From Pseudomonas sp. AKS31 (GTDB lineage Bacteria; Pseudomonadota; Gammaproteobacteria; Pseudomonadales; Pseudomonadaceae): a stretch of DNA of 64,000 nt. Under the pieces are notes generated by a model. It was not told where the DNA came from and ran no database searches. It was given only the letters and a program-made list of their open reading frames with translations. Each line of letters opens with the position of its first letter. The stretch's first letter is position 1. The stretch lies in the NCBI RefSeq assembly GCF_023634765.1, contig NZ_JAMLFX010000003.1, positions 634,212 through 698,211 on the forward strand. The letters are read 5' to 3'. This document shows positions 53,642 through 63,941 of the stretch, in pieces. The translations under genes and the position numbers were made by a program.

Positions 53642-54742
53642 ATGTCCAACAGCTTCCTGAATCCGGTCACCACCCAGACCTGGGCCAATGGCCGACACAT
53701 CGTCCGTTGCGTCAAAGTCATCCAGGAAACCTGGGACGTGCGCACCTTCTGCTTTATGGCCGACCAGCCGATCCTGTTCTTCTTCAAGCCCGGGCAGTTC
53801 GTGACCCTGGAGCTGGAAATCGACGGCCAGCCGATCATGCGCTCGTACACGATTTCCAGTTCGCCGTCGGTGCCGTACAGCTTTTCGGTGACGATCAAGC
53901 GCGTGCCGGGCGGCAAGGTCTCTAACTGGCTGCACGACACTCTGCATGAAGGCCAGGAACTGGCGGTGCACGGGCCGGTCGGGCTGTTCAATGCCATCGA
54001 CTTCCCGAGCCCGAAAGTGCTGTACCTGAGCGGCGGCGTCGGCATCACGCCGTGCATGTCGATGGCGCGCTGGTTCTACGACACCAACGCCAACGTCGAC
54101 ATGACCTTTATCCACAGCGCGCGCTCGCCGAAAGACATCATTTACCACCGCGAGCTGGAACACATGGCGTCGCGGATCGATAACTTCAGCCTGCACCTGA
54201 TTTGCGAGAAACATGGCTTGGGCGAGCCGTGGGCCGGGTATCGCGGTTACCTGAACCATAAAATGCTGGAACTGATGGTGCCGGACTTCCTTGAGCGCGA
54301 AGTGTTCTGCTGCGGCCCGACGCCGTACATGAACGCGGTCAAGCGTCTGCTGGAAGTGGCCGGTTACGACATGTCGCGTTATCACGAGGAGTCGTTCGGT
54401 GCTACGCCGCCAGAAGCGCGTGCCGATGCGGTGGAGCAAGCCGAACAGGCAGCCGATGCGCCAGAAATCGATGCAGCGGATCTGCATCAGGTCGAGTTCA
54501 CCGCGTCCGGCAAGAGCATTCGCGTGGCTCCGGGCGAGACCGTGCACGCGGCGGCGGCCAAGCTGGGGCTGATGATTCCGAAAGCCTGCGGTATGGGGAT
54601 TTGCGGGACGTGCAAGGTGATGAAGCTGGGCGGCGAAGTGGAGATGGAGCACAACGGCGGGATCACCGAGGACGATGAGGCCGAAGGGTTTATTCTTTCG
54701 TGCTGCAGCGTGCCGAAGGGGGATGTGCGTATCGAGTTTTGA
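53642..54742 (+). CDS. gbcB: Glycine betaine monooxygenase, reductase subunit GbcB
   Basis: 366 residues. The N-terminal FAD/NAD(P)H reductase part has LEIDGQPIMRSYTISSSPS (RxYS-type flavin site) and VLYLSGGVGITPCMSMARWFY. The C-terminal 2Fe-2S ferredoxin domain has CGMGICGTCKVM and a last Cys in FILSCCSVPKG. It transfers electrons from NAD(P)H to the Rieske centre of GbcA. The ATG at 53642 has GGAG six bases upstream and is preferred over a GTG at 53630. Confidence 0.96.
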   Translation: MSNSFLNPVTTQTWANGRHIVRCVKVIQETWDVRTFCFMADQPILFFFKPGQFVTLELEIDGQPIMRSYTISSSPSVPYSFSVTIKRVPGGKVSNWLHDTLHEGQELAVHGPVGLFNAIDFPSPKVLYLSGGVGITPCMSMARWFYDTNANVDMTFIHSARSPKDIIYHRELEHMASRIDNFSLHLICEKHGLGEPWAGYRGYLNHKMLELMVPDFLEREVFCCGPTPYMNAVKRLLEVAGYDMSRYHEESFGATPPEARADAVEQAEQAADAPEIDAADLHQVEFTASGKSIRVAPGETVHAAAAKLGLMIPKACGMGICGTCKVMKLGGEVEMEHNGGITEDDEAEGFILSCCSVPKGDVRIEF

Positions 54743-54770
54743 GTGAGGCGAGTTTTTGCGTACGGCTTGC

Positions 54771-54918
54771 CCCTCACCCCAGCCCTCTCCCGAGGGAGAG
54801 GGAGCCGATTTTTGGGCTTTTCAAAATGTGAGTTCGGCTCGCTATTTCAAGTCGGCGTAACTTTGATAAACACCACGGTCAGTCCCCTCTCCCTCCGGGA
54901 GAGGGCTAGGGTGAGGGG
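54771..54918. repeat. Composite intergenic repeat, inverted ends
   Basis: CCCTCACCCCAGCCCTCTCC at 54771 faces GGGAGAGGGCTAGGGTGAGG ending at about 54917, with CACGGTCAGTCCCC inside. It lies between the convergent gbcB and SDR genes. Confidence 0.78.
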
Positions 54919-54922
54919 CTTT

Positions 54923-55747
54923 TCAGTCGATAAACAAATCCGGCATCAGTGCCGCATCGCTTTCTCGATCAAAGCGATATTGATCGAACTCAGCCACACC
55001 GCTTTCACGCAAAATCTCTTCGTCAATCAACAACCGCCCGGTAATTTGCCGCCCGCTGCTATCCAGAATCACATGCGCTGCATCCGCCATGATCGCCGGC
55101 GTGCGCGCCAGCTTGAACGACTCGCGATTGCCCAGCTGAAACTCGATTGCCGCTGTGGCAATCATCGTCTGCGGCCATAGCGAATTCACACTGATCCCGT
55201 AGCTGGCGAATTCTTCGCTCATCCCGAGAGTAAGCATGCTCATGCCGTACTTGGTCACGGTGTAGGGGCTGAATTGGGCAAACCACTTGCTCGCCAGATT
55301 CAACGGCGGTGACAGGTTGAGAATGTGCCCGGCGGATTTTTTCAGATAGGGCAGGGCGGCCTGGCTGCACAGCAGCACCGCGCGGGTGTTGATCTGGTGC
55401 ATCAGGTCGAAACGCTTGAGTTCGATGTGCTGTACGCCCGTGAGCTTGATCGCCCCGGCGTTGTTCACCAGCGCATCAATGCCGCCGAAATGCTCGTTGG
55501 CCTGAGCCAGTGCCTGGCGCACGGCGTCTTCATCACGCACATCCACTTGCAGCGCCAGGGCCTTGCCGCCGGCGGCTTCGACTTCGGCGGCGACGCTGTG
55601 GATGGTGCCGGGCAGCTTGGCGTGGGGTTCGGCGCTTTTAGCAGCGATGACGATATTGGCTCCGTCCTTCGCGGCGCGCAGCGCAATCTCACGCCCGATG
55701 CCACGGCTGGCGCCGGTGATGAACAGGGTTTTGCCTTGTAACGACAT
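54923..55747 (-). CDS. HSDL2-like short-chain dehydrogenase
   Basis: 274 residues. The NAD(P) motif GASRGIG is at residues 11-17 and the catalytic YxxxK in SPYTVTKYGMSML (about 163-167). The string ILNLSPPLNLASKWFAQFSPYTVTKYGMSML closely recalls the N-terminal domain of animal hydroxysteroid dehydrogenase-like 2; the lipid-binding SCP2 domain of those proteins is absent. The substrate is unknown. It is a single gene between gbcB and the threonine aldolase gene. Confidence 0.85.
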   Translation of the reverse strand: MSLQGKTLFITGASRGIGREIALRAAKDGANIVIAAKSAEPHAKLPGTIHSVAAEVEAAGGKALALQVDVRDEDAVRQALAQANEHFGGIDALVNNAGAIKLTGVQHIELKRFDLMHQINTRAVLLCSQAALPYLKKSAGHILNLSPPLNLASKWFAQFSPYTVTKYGMSMLTLGMSEEFASYGISVNSLWPQTMIATAAIEFQLGNRESFKLARTPAIMADAAHVILDSSGRQITGRLLIDEEILRESGVAEFDQYRFDRESDAALMPDLFID

Positions 55748-55835
55748 GCCGATGCTCCTGCTTATTGTTAGGTGAGCGGAGGCTCGACAGACACTGTAGA
55801 CCAGGCAGATCAGGTAACACTGTCTCCGCCATTGA

Positions 55836-55866
55836 TCGTTCCCACGCGGAGCGTGGGAATGATCGG
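55836..55866. repeat. Small palindromic repeat
   Basis: The arms CGTTCCCACGC and GCGTGGGAATG form a near-perfect hairpin of a kind common in Pseudomonas intergenic regions. It lies behind the threonine aldolase gene (minus strand) and has no T run, so it is not a typical terminator. Confidence 0.65.
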
Positions 55867-55881
55867 TGAGGTGCAGTCAGG

Positions 55882-56922
55882 TCAGGCGGACATGACTTCG
55901 CGGATGTCGCGGGCCAGTTCGCGCACGCGTTCTTCTTCGGTGTCCCAGGAGCACATGAAGCGCGCGCCGCCCTTGCCGATGAAGGTGTAGAAGCGCCAGT
56001 TCTTCGCAGTCAGTGCAGCAATCGCTGGCTCCGACAGTTGCAGGAACACGCCGTTGGCCTGCACCGGGAACATCAGTTCCACGCCCGGAATGTCGCTGAC
56101 CAGTTCTGCCAGCAGTTGCGCGCAGTGGTTGGCGTGGCGGGCGTATTTGAGCCAGGCGTCGTTTTCGAGGATGCCGACCCATGGCGCCGAGAGGAAGCGC
56201 ATTTTTGACGCCAGTTGCCCGGCCTGCTTGCAGCGGTAATCGAAGTCTTCCGCCAGTTTATGGTTGAAGAACAGAATCGCTTCACCCACGGCCATGCCGT
56301 TCTTGGTGCCGCCGAAGCACAACACATCGACACCGGCCTTCCAGGTCAGATCCGCTGGCGAGCAGCCGAGGAACGCGCAGGCGTTGGAGAAACGCGCGCC
56401 GTCCATGTGCAGGTGCAGGCCCAGTTCCTTACAGGTGGCGCTGATGGCGCGGACTTCTTCCGGGGTGTAGACGCTGCCGACTTCGGTGGCTTGAGTCAGG
56501 GTCACGACGCGCGGTTTCGGGTAGTGAATGTCCTGGCGCTTGAGCGCGACTTCGCGGATCGATTGCGGGGTGATCTTGCCGTTTTCGGTGCCGGCGATCA
56601 GCAGTTTCGAACCGTTGGAGAAAAATTCCGGGGCGCCGCATTCGTCGGTTTCGACGTGGGCGGTTTCCGAGCAGATCACGCTGTGGTAACTCTGGCACAG
56701 CGACGACAGGGCCAGCGAGTTGGCGGCAGTGCCGTTGAAGGCGAAGAACACTTCGCAGTCGGTTTCAAACAATTGGCGGAAATGGTCAGCCGCGCGTGCG
56801 GTCCACTCATCGTCGCCATACGCGCGCTGGTGGCCGTGGTTGGCCTGTTCCATCGCAGCCCAGGCTTCAGGGCAGATTCCGGAATAGTTGTCGCTGGCGA
56901 ATTGTTGGCTCTTGTCGGTCAT
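55882..56922 (-). CDS. ltaE: Low-specificity L-threonine aldolase
   Basis: 346 residues from MTDKSQQFASDNYSGICPEAWAAMEQANHGHQRAYGDDEWT. It is a PLP enzyme of the beta-eliminating lyase fold; the cofactor Lys is in VLCFGGTKNGMAVGEA (about residue 206), and the LHMDGARFSNACAFLG segment carries the Asp-Gly-Ala-Arg signature. It splits threonine or allo-threonine into glycine and acetaldehyde, so it also feeds the glycine pool. P. aeruginosa has it (ltaA) at the same place near gbcAB. Confidence 0.9.
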   Translation of the reverse strand: MTDKSQQFASDNYSGICPEAWAAMEQANHGHQRAYGDDEWTARAADHFRQLFETDCEVFFAFNGTAANSLALSSLCQSYHSVICSETAHVETDECGAPEFFSNGSKLLIAGTENGKITPQSIREVALKRQDIHYPKPRVVTLTQATEVGSVYTPEEVRAISATCKELGLHLHMDGARFSNACAFLGCSPADLTWKAGVDVLCFGGTKNGMAVGEAILFFNHKLAEDFDYRCKQAGQLASKMRFLSAPWVGILENDAWLKYARHANHCAQLLAELVSDIPGVELMFPVQANGVFLQLSEPAIAALTAKNWRFYTFIGKGGARFMCSWDTEEERVRELARDIREVMSA

Positions 56923-57048
56923 GGCCGGCTTCCGTGGTCGAGACTCTTGTGAAGGCTCGTGGTCAATGATGGTGCGCACTTTACCGAAGATCTTCCGGGG
57001 AGCACACGAGATGTCGCGTTCAGAAAGTTACCAGTTAGCGGCCCGATT

Positions 57049-57759
57049 ATGCACCTGAGCAAACGCGACGGCGCACTGGATCTGCTCAAGTGGCTGGCGC
57101 TGCTGTGCATGTTGCTCGATCACCTGCGATATGTCGGCTTTTCCGCCGATTGGCTGTATGTGCCGGGGCGGCTGGCGTTTCCGTGGTTTTGTCTGGCGAT
57201 GGCGGCGAATCTTGATCGTGCGGGGGCGCGCAAGACCGAGTGGCGGTATCTGGGCTGGTTGCTGTTGTTCAGCCTGGTCAGCGAGATTCCGTATCGGTTG
57301 TACATTCCTGATCCCGACACGTTGAACGTCATGCCCACTCTGGCGTTGGGATTGCTGGTGGCGCGAGGCTGGCAGGATCGGGCCTTGGCATCGCGAGTGC
57401 TCGGCGCTGGCGCGTTGCTGCTTTCGGCGCTGTTCTCGGAACGGCTGATGTTCGGTTTCTTTGGTGTGCTGTTGCCGCTGGCGACGTTGTGGGTGATTCG
57501 CCGGCAATGGTATTTCAGTCTGTTGCCGGGGCTGGTGTGCCTGGCGGCGAATCAGTGGCGGGTGTTGTTCGAATCTGTGCGGTTCGGCAATGAACTGGCG
57601 ATCTTCGGCCTCATCGTTTGCCTGATTGCGCCATTGCTTGGGATGTTGCTTTTGCGACATGCCCAAACGATCCAGCCGCCACCGATGCGGCGCTGGGCCT
57701 ACGCTCTGTATCCGGCGCATTTCCTCGTACTGCTCGCCCTCCGCCAAGTCATCGCATAA
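57049..57759 (+). CDS. TraX-family membrane protein
   Basis: 236 residues from MHLSKRDGALDLLKWLALLCMLLDHLRYVGF. The N-terminal DLLKWLALLCMLLDHL is the TraX signature, and the rest forms about seven to eight membrane helices (LLLFSLVSEIPYRLYI, PTLALGLLVARGW). TraX acetylates F pilin, but chromosomal relatives have no known substrate and are probably inner-membrane acyltransferases. The start is the first ATG with a TraX-like N-terminus. The ribosome-binding site is not strong. Confidence 0.78.
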   Translation: MHLSKRDGALDLLKWLALLCMLLDHLRYVGFSADWLYVPGRLAFPWFCLAMAANLDRAGARKTEWRYLGWLLLFSLVSEIPYRLYIPDPDTLNVMPTLALGLLVARGWQDRALASRVLGAGALLLSALFSERLMFGFFGVLLPLATLWVIRRQWYFSLLPGLVCLAANQWRVLFESVRFGNELAIFGLIVCLIAPLLGMLLLRHAQTIQPPPMRRWAYALYPAHFLVLLALRQVIA

Positions 57760-57761
57760 CC

Positions 57762-57859
57762 CCTGTAGGAGCTGCCGCAGGCTGCGATCTTTTGACTTTG
57801 GCTTTTCAGAATCAAAAGCAAGATCAAAAGATCGCAGCCTGCGGCAGCTCCTACAGGGG
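57762..57859. repeat. REP pair (GTAGGAGCTGCCGCAGGCTGCGATC family), inverted
   Basis: CTGTAGGAGCTGCCGCAGGC from 57763 faces GCCTGCGGCAGCTCCTACAG ending at about 57857. It lies between traX-like and glyA. Confidence 0.9.
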
Positions 57860-57887
57860 ACTGCATTCTCCAAGCCATTTCCAGCCA

Positions 57888-57922
57888 TGTCGTAAACGCA
57901 CCTTTGCGTGGCGCGCGCAGGC
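57888..57922 (+). promoter_or_regulatory. Candidate GbdR site upstream of glyA-sox
   Basis: TGTCGT (57888) and TGGCGC (57909) are direct repeats at 21 bases, reading towards glyA (start 58030). They fit the spacing of the choX/sdaB repeats but deviate by one base each from TGTCGC. The glyA-sox operon is a known GbdR target. Confidence 0.45.
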
Positions 57923-58029
57923 ATTTGAGCTGTCTGCGCCGGTCATACCATCGGCATCAAAGGGCACTGCCTTCAATGCCAGTGCCTTACCGAGACGAAT
58001 GGCGCACAGATGCCGCTGGGAGAGACGCG

Positions 58030-59283
58030 ATGTTCAGCAAGCAAGACCAGATCCAGGGTTACGACGATGCACTGCTGGCGGCGATGAATGCCGAGGAGCA
58101 ACGTCAGGAAGATCACATCGAGCTGATCGCGTCGGAGAACTACACCAGCAAACGCGTCATGCAAGCGCAGGGCAGTGGCCTGACCAACAAATACGCCGAA
58201 GGTTATCCGGGCAAGCGCTACTACGGCGGCTGCGAGCACGTGGATAAAGTCGAGGCGCTGGCCATCGAGCGCGCCAAGCAACTGTTCGGCGCCGATTACG
58301 CCAACGTCCAGCCACACTCCGGTTCCTCGGCCAACAGCGCCGTGTACCTGGCGCTGATCCAGCCGGGCGACACCATCCTCGGCATGAGCCTGGCCCACGG
58401 CGGTCACCTGACCCACGGCGCCAAAGTGTCGTCCTCGGGCAAGCTCTACAACGCTGTGCAGTACGGCATCAACACCGACACCGGGCTGATCGATTACGAC
58501 GAAGTCGAGCGTCTGGCCGTCGAATCCAAGCCGAAAATGATCGTTGCCGGATTCTCCGCTTACTCGAAGACCCTGGACTTCCCGCGCTTCCGTCAGATCG
58601 CTGACAAAGTCGGCGCGCTGCTGTTCGTCGACATGGCCCACGTCGCTGGTCTGGTCGCCGCCGGTCTGTACCCGAACCCGCTGCCGTACGCCGACGTGGT
58701 CACTACCACCACCCACAAAACCCTGCGCGGTCCACGTGGCGGGCTGATCCTGGCCAAGTCCAACGAAGAAATCGAGAAGAAGCTCAACGCCGCCGTGTTC
58801 CCCGGCGCTCAGGGCGGCCCGCTGATGCACGTCATCGCCGGTAAAGCCGTGTGCTTCAAGGAAGCGCTGGAGCCGAGCTTCAAGGCGTATCAGCAACAAG
58901 TGATCGACAACGCCCAAGCCATGGCGAGCGTATTTATCAAACGTGGCTACGATGTAGTGTCCGGCGGCACCGATAACCACTTGTTCCTGGTCAGTCTGAT
59001 CCGTCAGGGCCTGACCGGCAAAGACGCCGACGCCGCCCTCGGTCGCGCCCACATCACCGTCAACAAGAACGCCGTGCCGAACGACCCGCAATCGCCGTTC
59101 GTGACCTCGGGCCTGCGCATCGGCACCCCGGCTGTCACCACTCGCGGTTTCAAAGTGACCCAGTGCGAAGTGTTGGCTGGCTGGATCTGCGACATCCTCG
59201 ACAACCTCGGCGATGCCGATGTCGAGGCCAATGTCGCCCAGCAAGTGTCGGCCCTGTGCGCTGACTTCCCGGTTTACCGCTGA
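58030..59283 (+). CDS. glyA: Serine hydroxymethyltransferase GlyA
   Basis: 417 residues from [40 protein letters not shown]. The PLP Lys is in [16 protein letters not shown] (about residue 229). It joins glycine and methylene-tetrahydrofolate to serine; here it leads the sarcosine oxidase operon, where it uses both products of sarcosine oxidation (glycine and the methylene group). The start has GGGAGAG upstream and fits the family. Upstream open frame comes from the REP and leader. Confidence 0.96.
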   Translation: MFSKQDQIQGYDDALLAAMNAEEQRQEDHIELIASENYTSKRVMQAQGSGLTNKYAEGYPGKRYYGGCEHVDKVEALAIERAKQLFGADYANVQPHSGSSANSAVYLALIQPGDTILGMSLAHGGHLTHGAKVSSSGKLYNAVQYGINTDTGLIDYDEVERLAVESKPKMIVAGFSAYSKTLDFPRFRQIADKVGALLFVDMAHVAGLVAAGLYPNPLPYADVVTTTTHKTLRGPRGGLILAKSNEEIEKKLNAAVFPGAQGGPLMHVIAGKAVCFKEALEPSFKAYQQQVIDNAQAMASVFIKRGYDVVSGGTDNHLFLVSLIRQGLTGKDADAALGRAHITVNKNAVPNDPQSPFVTSGLRIGTPAVTTRGFKVTQCEVLAGWICDILDNLGDADVEANVAQQVSALCADFPVYR

Positions 59284-59303
59284 GCGTTCTGGAGTAAATG
59301 ACT

Positions 59304-60554
59304 ATGCAACGCTATTCGGGCTTCGGCCTCTTCAAACACTCCCTCAGCCACCATGAAAACTGGCAGCGCATGTGGCGCACGCCGACGCCGAAGAAGGTCT
59401 ACGACGTGGTCATCGTCGGCGGCGGCGGGCACGGTCTGGCGACTGCCTACTATCTGGCCAAAGAGCACGGCATCACCAACGTGGCCGTGGTCGAAAAAGG
59501 CTGGCTGGGCGGCGGTAACACCGCGCGCAACACCACCATCGTGCGCTCCAACTACCTGTGGGACGAGTCGGCGCACCTCTACGAACACGCGATGAAATTG
59601 TGGGAAGGCCTGTCGCAGGACCTCAACTACAACGTGATGTTCTCCCAGCGTGGCGTCTACAACCTGTGCCACACCCTGCAGGACATCCGTGATTCCGAGC
59701 GTCGGGTCAGCGCCAACCGTCTCAACGGCGTCGATGGCGAGCTGCTCAACGCCAAGCAAGTCGCTGACGAAATCCCGTACCTGGACTGCTCGAAAAACAC
59801 CCGCTACCCAGTGTTGGGCGCCACCGTTCAGCGTCGCGGCGGCGTTGCCCGTCACGATGCCGTGGCCTGGGGCTTCGCCCGTGCCGCCGACGCCTTGGGC
59901 GTGGACTTGATTCAGCAGACCGAAGTGATCGGTTTCCGCAAGGAAAACGGCGTGTGCATTGGTGTTGAAACCAACAAGGGTTTCATCGGCGCCAAGCGCG
60001 TCGGCGTGGTCACCGCCGGTAACTCCGGGCACATGGCCAAACTCGCCGGTTTCCGTCTGCCGATCGAATCGCACCCGCTGCAAGCGCTGGTGTCCGAGCC
60101 GATCAAACCGATTATCGACAGCGTGATCATGTCCAACGCCGTGCACGGTTACATCAGCCAGTCCGACAAGGGCGACCTGGTGATCGGCGCCGGTATCGAC
60201 GGCTACAACGGCTACGGCCAGCGCGGTTCGTACCCGGTGATCGAGCACACCATTCAGGCCATCGTCGAGATGTTTCCGGTGCTGTCGCGGGTACGCATGA
60301 ACCGCCAGTGGGGCGGCATCGTCGACACCACGCCGGACGCTTGCCCGATCATTTCGAAAACCCCGGTCCCGAACATGTTCTTCAACTGCGGTTGGGGCAC
60401 CGGCGGTTTCAAGGCAACACCTGGCTCGGGCAACGTGTTTGCGGCGAGTCTGGCCAAGGGTGAAATGCACCCATTGGCTGCACCTTTCTCCATCGACCGT
60501 TTCCACAACGGTGCGTTGATCGATGAACACGGCGCTGCTGCGGTTGCCCACTAA
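59304..60554 (+). CDS. soxB: Heterotetrameric sarcosine oxidase, beta subunit SoxB
   Basis: 416 residues from [52 protein letters not shown]. The FAD motif [12 protein letters not shown] and the covalent-flavin region [20 protein letters not shown] are present. It oxidises sarcosine to glycine in the SoxBDAG complex. The ATG at 59304 is chosen because GGAG (59291) is nine bases away; an ATG at 59298 is too close. It follows glyA by 20 bases. Confidence 0.96.
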   Translation: MQRYSGFGLFKHSLSHHENWQRMWRTPTPKKVYDVVIVGGGGHGLATAYYLAKEHGITNVAVVEKGWLGGGNTARNTTIVRSNYLWDESAHLYEHAMKLWEGLSQDLNYNVMFSQRGVYNLCHTLQDIRDSERRVSANRLNGVDGELLNAKQVADEIPYLDCSKNTRYPVLGATVQRRGGVARHDAVAWGFARAADALGVDLIQQTEVIGFRKENGVCIGVETNKGFIGAKRVGVVTAGNSGHMAKLAGFRLPIESHPLQALVSEPIKPIIDSVIMSNAVHGYISQSDKGDLVIGAGIDGYNGYGQRGSYPVIEHTIQAIVEMFPVLSRVRMNRQWGGIVDTTPDACPIISKTPVPNMFFNCGWGTGGFKATPGSGNVFAASLAKGEMHPLAAPFSIDRFHNGALIDEHGAAAVAH

Positions 60555-60568
60555 CAGGAGAAATTCCC

Positions 60569-60898
60569 ATGTTGCATATCTTCTGTCCTCACTGCGGCGA
60601 ACTGCGCTCTGAAGAGGAATTCCACGCATCCGGTCAGGCGCACATTCCGCGCCCGCTGGATCCAGGCGCCTGCACTGACGAGGAGTGGGGCGACTACATG
60701 TTCTTCCGCGATAACCCGCGCGGTCTGCACCACGAGCTGTGGGATCACGTTGCCGGTTGCCGCCAGTACTTCAACGTCACCCGCGACACCGTGACCTACG
60801 AGATTCTCGAAACCTACAAGATCGGCACCAAGCCGCAATTCACCGACAAGGCTGACTCGGCGAAAACAGCCACGACGGCGCAGGGAGAGAAGGTATGA
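60569..60898 (+). CDS. soxD: Sarcosine oxidase delta subunit SoxD
   Basis: 109 residues. The N-terminal zinc site is MLHIFCPHCGELRSEEEFHASGQAH, and the middle WGDYMFFRDNPRGLHHELWDHVAGCRQYFNVTRDTVTYEI is typical of SoxD. It is a small zinc-binding subunit of the sarcosine oxidase complex. AGGAG precedes the ATG. Its stop overlaps the soxA start by four bases (ATGA). Confidence 0.95.
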   Translation: MLHIFCPHCGELRSEEEFHASGQAHIPRPLDPGACTDEEWGDYMFFRDNPRGLHHELWDHVAGCRQYFNVTRDTVTYEILETYKIGTKPQFTDKADSAKTATTAQGEKV

Positions 60899-63800
60899 GC
60901 CAGACCAATCGCCTGTCCAACGGTGGACGGATCGACCGCAACAAAGTGCTGAGCTTTACCTTCAACGGTCAGAGCTACAAAGGCTTCGAGGGTGACTCGC
61001 TGGCCGCCGCGCTGATCGCCAACGGCGTCGACATCATTGGCCGCAGCTTCAAGTATTCGCGTCCTCGCGGGATCTTCGCCGCCGGTGCCGAAGAGCCGAA
61101 CGCGGTGCTGCAGATCGGTGCTACTGAGGCTACGCAGATCCCCAACGTGCGCGCCACGCAACAGGCGCTGTATCAAGGTCTGGTCGCGACCAGCACCAAC
61201 GGCTGGCCGAGCGTCAACAACGACATGATGGGGATTCTCGGCAAGGTTGGCGGCAAGCTGATGCCGCCGGGTTTCTACTACAAAACCTTCATGTACCCGC
61301 AATCGTTCTGGATGACTTACGAGAAGTACATTCGTAAGGCTGCCGGTTTGGGCCGTTCGCCGACCGAAATCGATCCGGACACTTACGACTACATGAACCA
61401 GCACTGCGACGTGCTGATCGTCGGTGCTGGCCCTGCCGGTCTCGCCGCAGCCCTGGCCGCAGCGCGCAGCGGTGCCCGCGTGATTCTGGCCGATGAACAG
61501 GAAGAGTTCGGCGGCAGCCTGCTCGACTCCCGCGAAAGCCTCGACGGCAAACCGGCGATGGATTGGGTTGCCAGCGTCATCGCTGAACTGAAGGACACCC
61601 CGGACGTGCTGCTGTTGCCGCGCGCCACGGTCAACGGTTACCACGACCACAACTTCCTGACCATTCACGAACGCCTCACCGATCACCTCGGCGACCGCGC
61701 ACCGATCGGCCAGGTGCGTCAGCGCATTCACCGCGTTCGCGCCAAGCGTGTGGTGCTGGCGACCGGCGCTTGCGAGCGTCCGCTGGTCTACGGCAACAAC
61801 GACGTGCCGGGCAACATGCTTGCCGGTGCGGTGTCGACTTACGTGCGTCGCTACGGCGTAGCGCCGGGCAAAAAACTGGTGCTGTCGACCAACAACGATC
61901 ACGCCTATCGCGTTGCTCTGGATTGGCTCGACGCCAGTCTGCAAGTGGTGGCCATCGCCGACGCCCGCAGCAATCCACGTGGTGCATTGGTGGAAGAGGC
62001 GCGTGCCAAAGGCATTCGCATCCTCACCGGCAGCGCCGTGATCGAGGCCCGGGGCAGCAAGCGCGTTACTGCTGCCCGCGTCGCCGCGATCGATGTCAAA
62101 GCCCATGCCGTGACCAGCCCTGGCGAATGGCTCGACTGCGATGTGGTCGCCAGCTCCGGCGGTTATAGCCCTGTCGTGCACTTGGCTTCGCACCTCGGTG
62201 GCAAGCCGACCTGGCGCGAAGACATCCTCGGTTTCATCCCGGGCGAAGCCCCGCAGAAACGCGTGTGCGTCGGTGGTATCAACGGCGTTTACGGTCTCGG
62301 CGATTCGCTGGCCGATGGTTTTGAAGGTGGCGTGCGCGCTGCCAGTGAAGCCGGTTTTGCTGCGGTCGAAGGCACTCTGCCGAAAGCCCTGAGCCGTCTC
62401 GAAGAGCCGACCCTGGCGCTGTTCCAGGTGCCGCATGAAAAGGGCACCGCTCGGGCGCCAAAGCAATTCGTTGACCTGCAAAACGACGTGACCGCCGCCG
62501 CCATCGAACTGGCAACCCGCGAAGGTTTCGAGTCGGTCGAGCACGTCAAACGCTACACCGCGCTGGGCTTCGGCACCGATCAGGGCAAGCTCGGCAACGT
62601 CAACGGTCTGGCCATTGCCGCCCGTTCGCTGAACGTGACCATCCCGCAGATGGGCACCACCATGTTCCGCCCGAACTACACGCCGGTGACTTTCGGCGCC
62701 GTGGCCGGTCGTCACTGTGGGCACATCTTCGAACCGGTTCGCTACACCGCACTGCATGCCTGGCACGTGAAGAACGGCGCCGAGTTTGAAGACGTCGGTC
62801 AGTGGAAGCGTCCATGGTATTTCCCGAAAAACGGTGAAGACCTGCACGCCGCCGTGAAGCGCGAATGCAAAGCCGTGCGCGACAGCGTCGGCCTGCTCGA
62901 CGCCTCGACCCTCGGCAAGATCGACATTCAAGGCCCGGATGCCCGCGAGTTCCTCAACCGCGTGTACACCAACGCCTGGACCAAACTCGACGTGGGCAAA
63001 GCCCGCTACGGTTTGATGTGCAAAGAAGACGGCATGGTCTTCGACGACGGTGTGACCGCGTGCCTGGCGGACAACCATTTCGTCATGACCACCACCACTG
63101 GCGGCGCCGCACGCGTGCTGCAATGGCTGGAGCTGTACCACCAGACCGAATGGCCGAACATGAAGGTCTACTTCACTTCTGTCACCGACCACTGGGCGAC
63201 CATGACCCTGTCCGGGCCGAACAGCCGCAAGCTGCTCAGCGCCGTGACCGACATCGACCTGAGCAACGAAGCATTCCCGTTCATGACCTGGAAAGAAGGT
63301 CTGGTCGGCGGCGTGCCGGCGCGGGTGTTCCGCATCTCGTTTACCGGTGAGCTGTCGTACGAAGTCAACGTCCAGGCCGACTACGCGATGGGCGTGCTGG
63401 AGAAAATCGTCGAGGCCGGCAAGCAGTACAACCTGACCCCGTACGGCACTGAAACCATGCACGTCCTGCGGGCCGAGAAGGGTTTCATCATCGTCGGTCA
63501 GGACACTGACGGCTCGATGACCCCGGACGACTTGAACATGGGCTGGTGTGTTGGTCGCACCAAACCGTTTTCCTGGATCGGTCAGCGTGGGATGAACCGT
63601 GAAGACTGCGTGAAGGATCAGCGTAAGCAACTGGTCGGCCTGAAGCCGATCGATCCGACCAAATGGCTGCCGGAAGGTGCGCAACTGGTGTTCAACACCA
63701 AACAGGCGATCCCGATGACCATGGTCGGCCACGTGACTTCCAGTTACGCGCACAACTCCCTCGGTTATTCGTTTGCCATGGGTGTGGTCAAGGGCGGTCT

Positions 63801-63912
63801 GAAGCGCATGGGTGAGCGGGTGTTTGCACCGCTGGCCGATGGCAGCGTGATTGAAGCGGAGATTGTTTCTTCGGTGTTCTTCGATCCGAAGGGTGATCGC
63901 CAGAACATTTGA
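60895..63912 (+). CDS. soxA: Sarcosine oxidase alpha subunit SoxA
   Basis: 1005 residues. In order: an N-terminal ferredoxin-like domain (KVLSFTFNGQSYKGFEGDSLAAALIANG; KYSRPRGIFAAGAEEPNA), an NAD-binding flavoprotein-type domain (CDVLIVGAGPAGLAAALAAARSG, about residue 170), and a C-terminal GCV_T-like folate-binding domain (about 620-1005, ending in YAHNSLGYSFAMGVVKGG). It receives the methyl group on tetrahydrofolate. It is translationally coupled to soxD. The fourth subunit, soxG, should follow beyond the window; a REP pair comes first. Confidence 0.96.
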   Translation: MSQTNRLSNGGRIDRNKVLSFTFNGQSYKGFEGDSLAAALIANGVDIIGRSFKYSRPRGIFAAGAEEPNAVLQIGATEATQIPNVRATQQALYQGLVATSTNGWPSVNNDMMGILGKVGGKLMPPGFYYKTFMYPQSFWMTYEKYIRKAAGLGRSPTEIDPDTYDYMNQHCDVLIVGAGPAGLAAALAAARSGARVILADEQEEFGGSLLDSRESLDGKPAMDWVASVIAELKDTPDVLLLPRATVNGYHDHNFLTIHERLTDHLGDRAPIGQVRQRIHRVRAKRVVLATGACERPLVYGNNDVPGNMLAGAVSTYVRRYGVAPGKKLVLSTNNDHAYRVALDWLDASLQVVAIADARSNPRGALVEEARAKGIRILTGSAVIEARGSKRVTAARVAAIDVKAHAVTSPGEWLDCDVVASSGGYSPVVHLASHLGGKPTWREDILGFIPGEAPQKRVCVGGINGVYGLGDSLADGFEGGVRAASEAGFAAVEGTLPKALSRLEEPTLALFQVPHEKGTARAPKQFVDLQNDVTAAAIELATREGFESVEHVKRYTALGFGTDQGKLGNVNGLAIAARSLNVTIPQMGTTMFRPNYTPVTFGAVAGRHCGHIFEPVRYTALHAWHVKNGAEFEDVGQWKRPWYFPKNGEDLHAAVKRECKAVRDSVGLLDASTLGKIDIQGPDAREFLNRVYTNAWTKLDVGKARYGLMCKEDGMVFDDGVTACLADNHFVMTTTTGGAARVLQWLELYHQTEWPNMKVYFTSVTDHWATMTLSGPNSRKLLSAVTDIDLSNEAFPFMTWKEGLVGGVPARVFRISFTGELSYEVNVQADYAMGVLEKIVEAGKQYNLTPYGTETMHVLRAEKGFIIVGQDTDGSMTPDDLNMGWCVGRTKPFSWIGQRGMNREDCVKDQRKQLVGLKPIDPTKWLPEGAQLVFNTKQAIPMTMVGHVTSSYAHNSLGYSFAMGVVKGGLKRMGERVFAPLADGSVIEAEIVSSVFFDPKGDRQNI

Positions 63913-63941
63913 CGGCCTCGAGAACTGTGGGCGGGCGGCTA

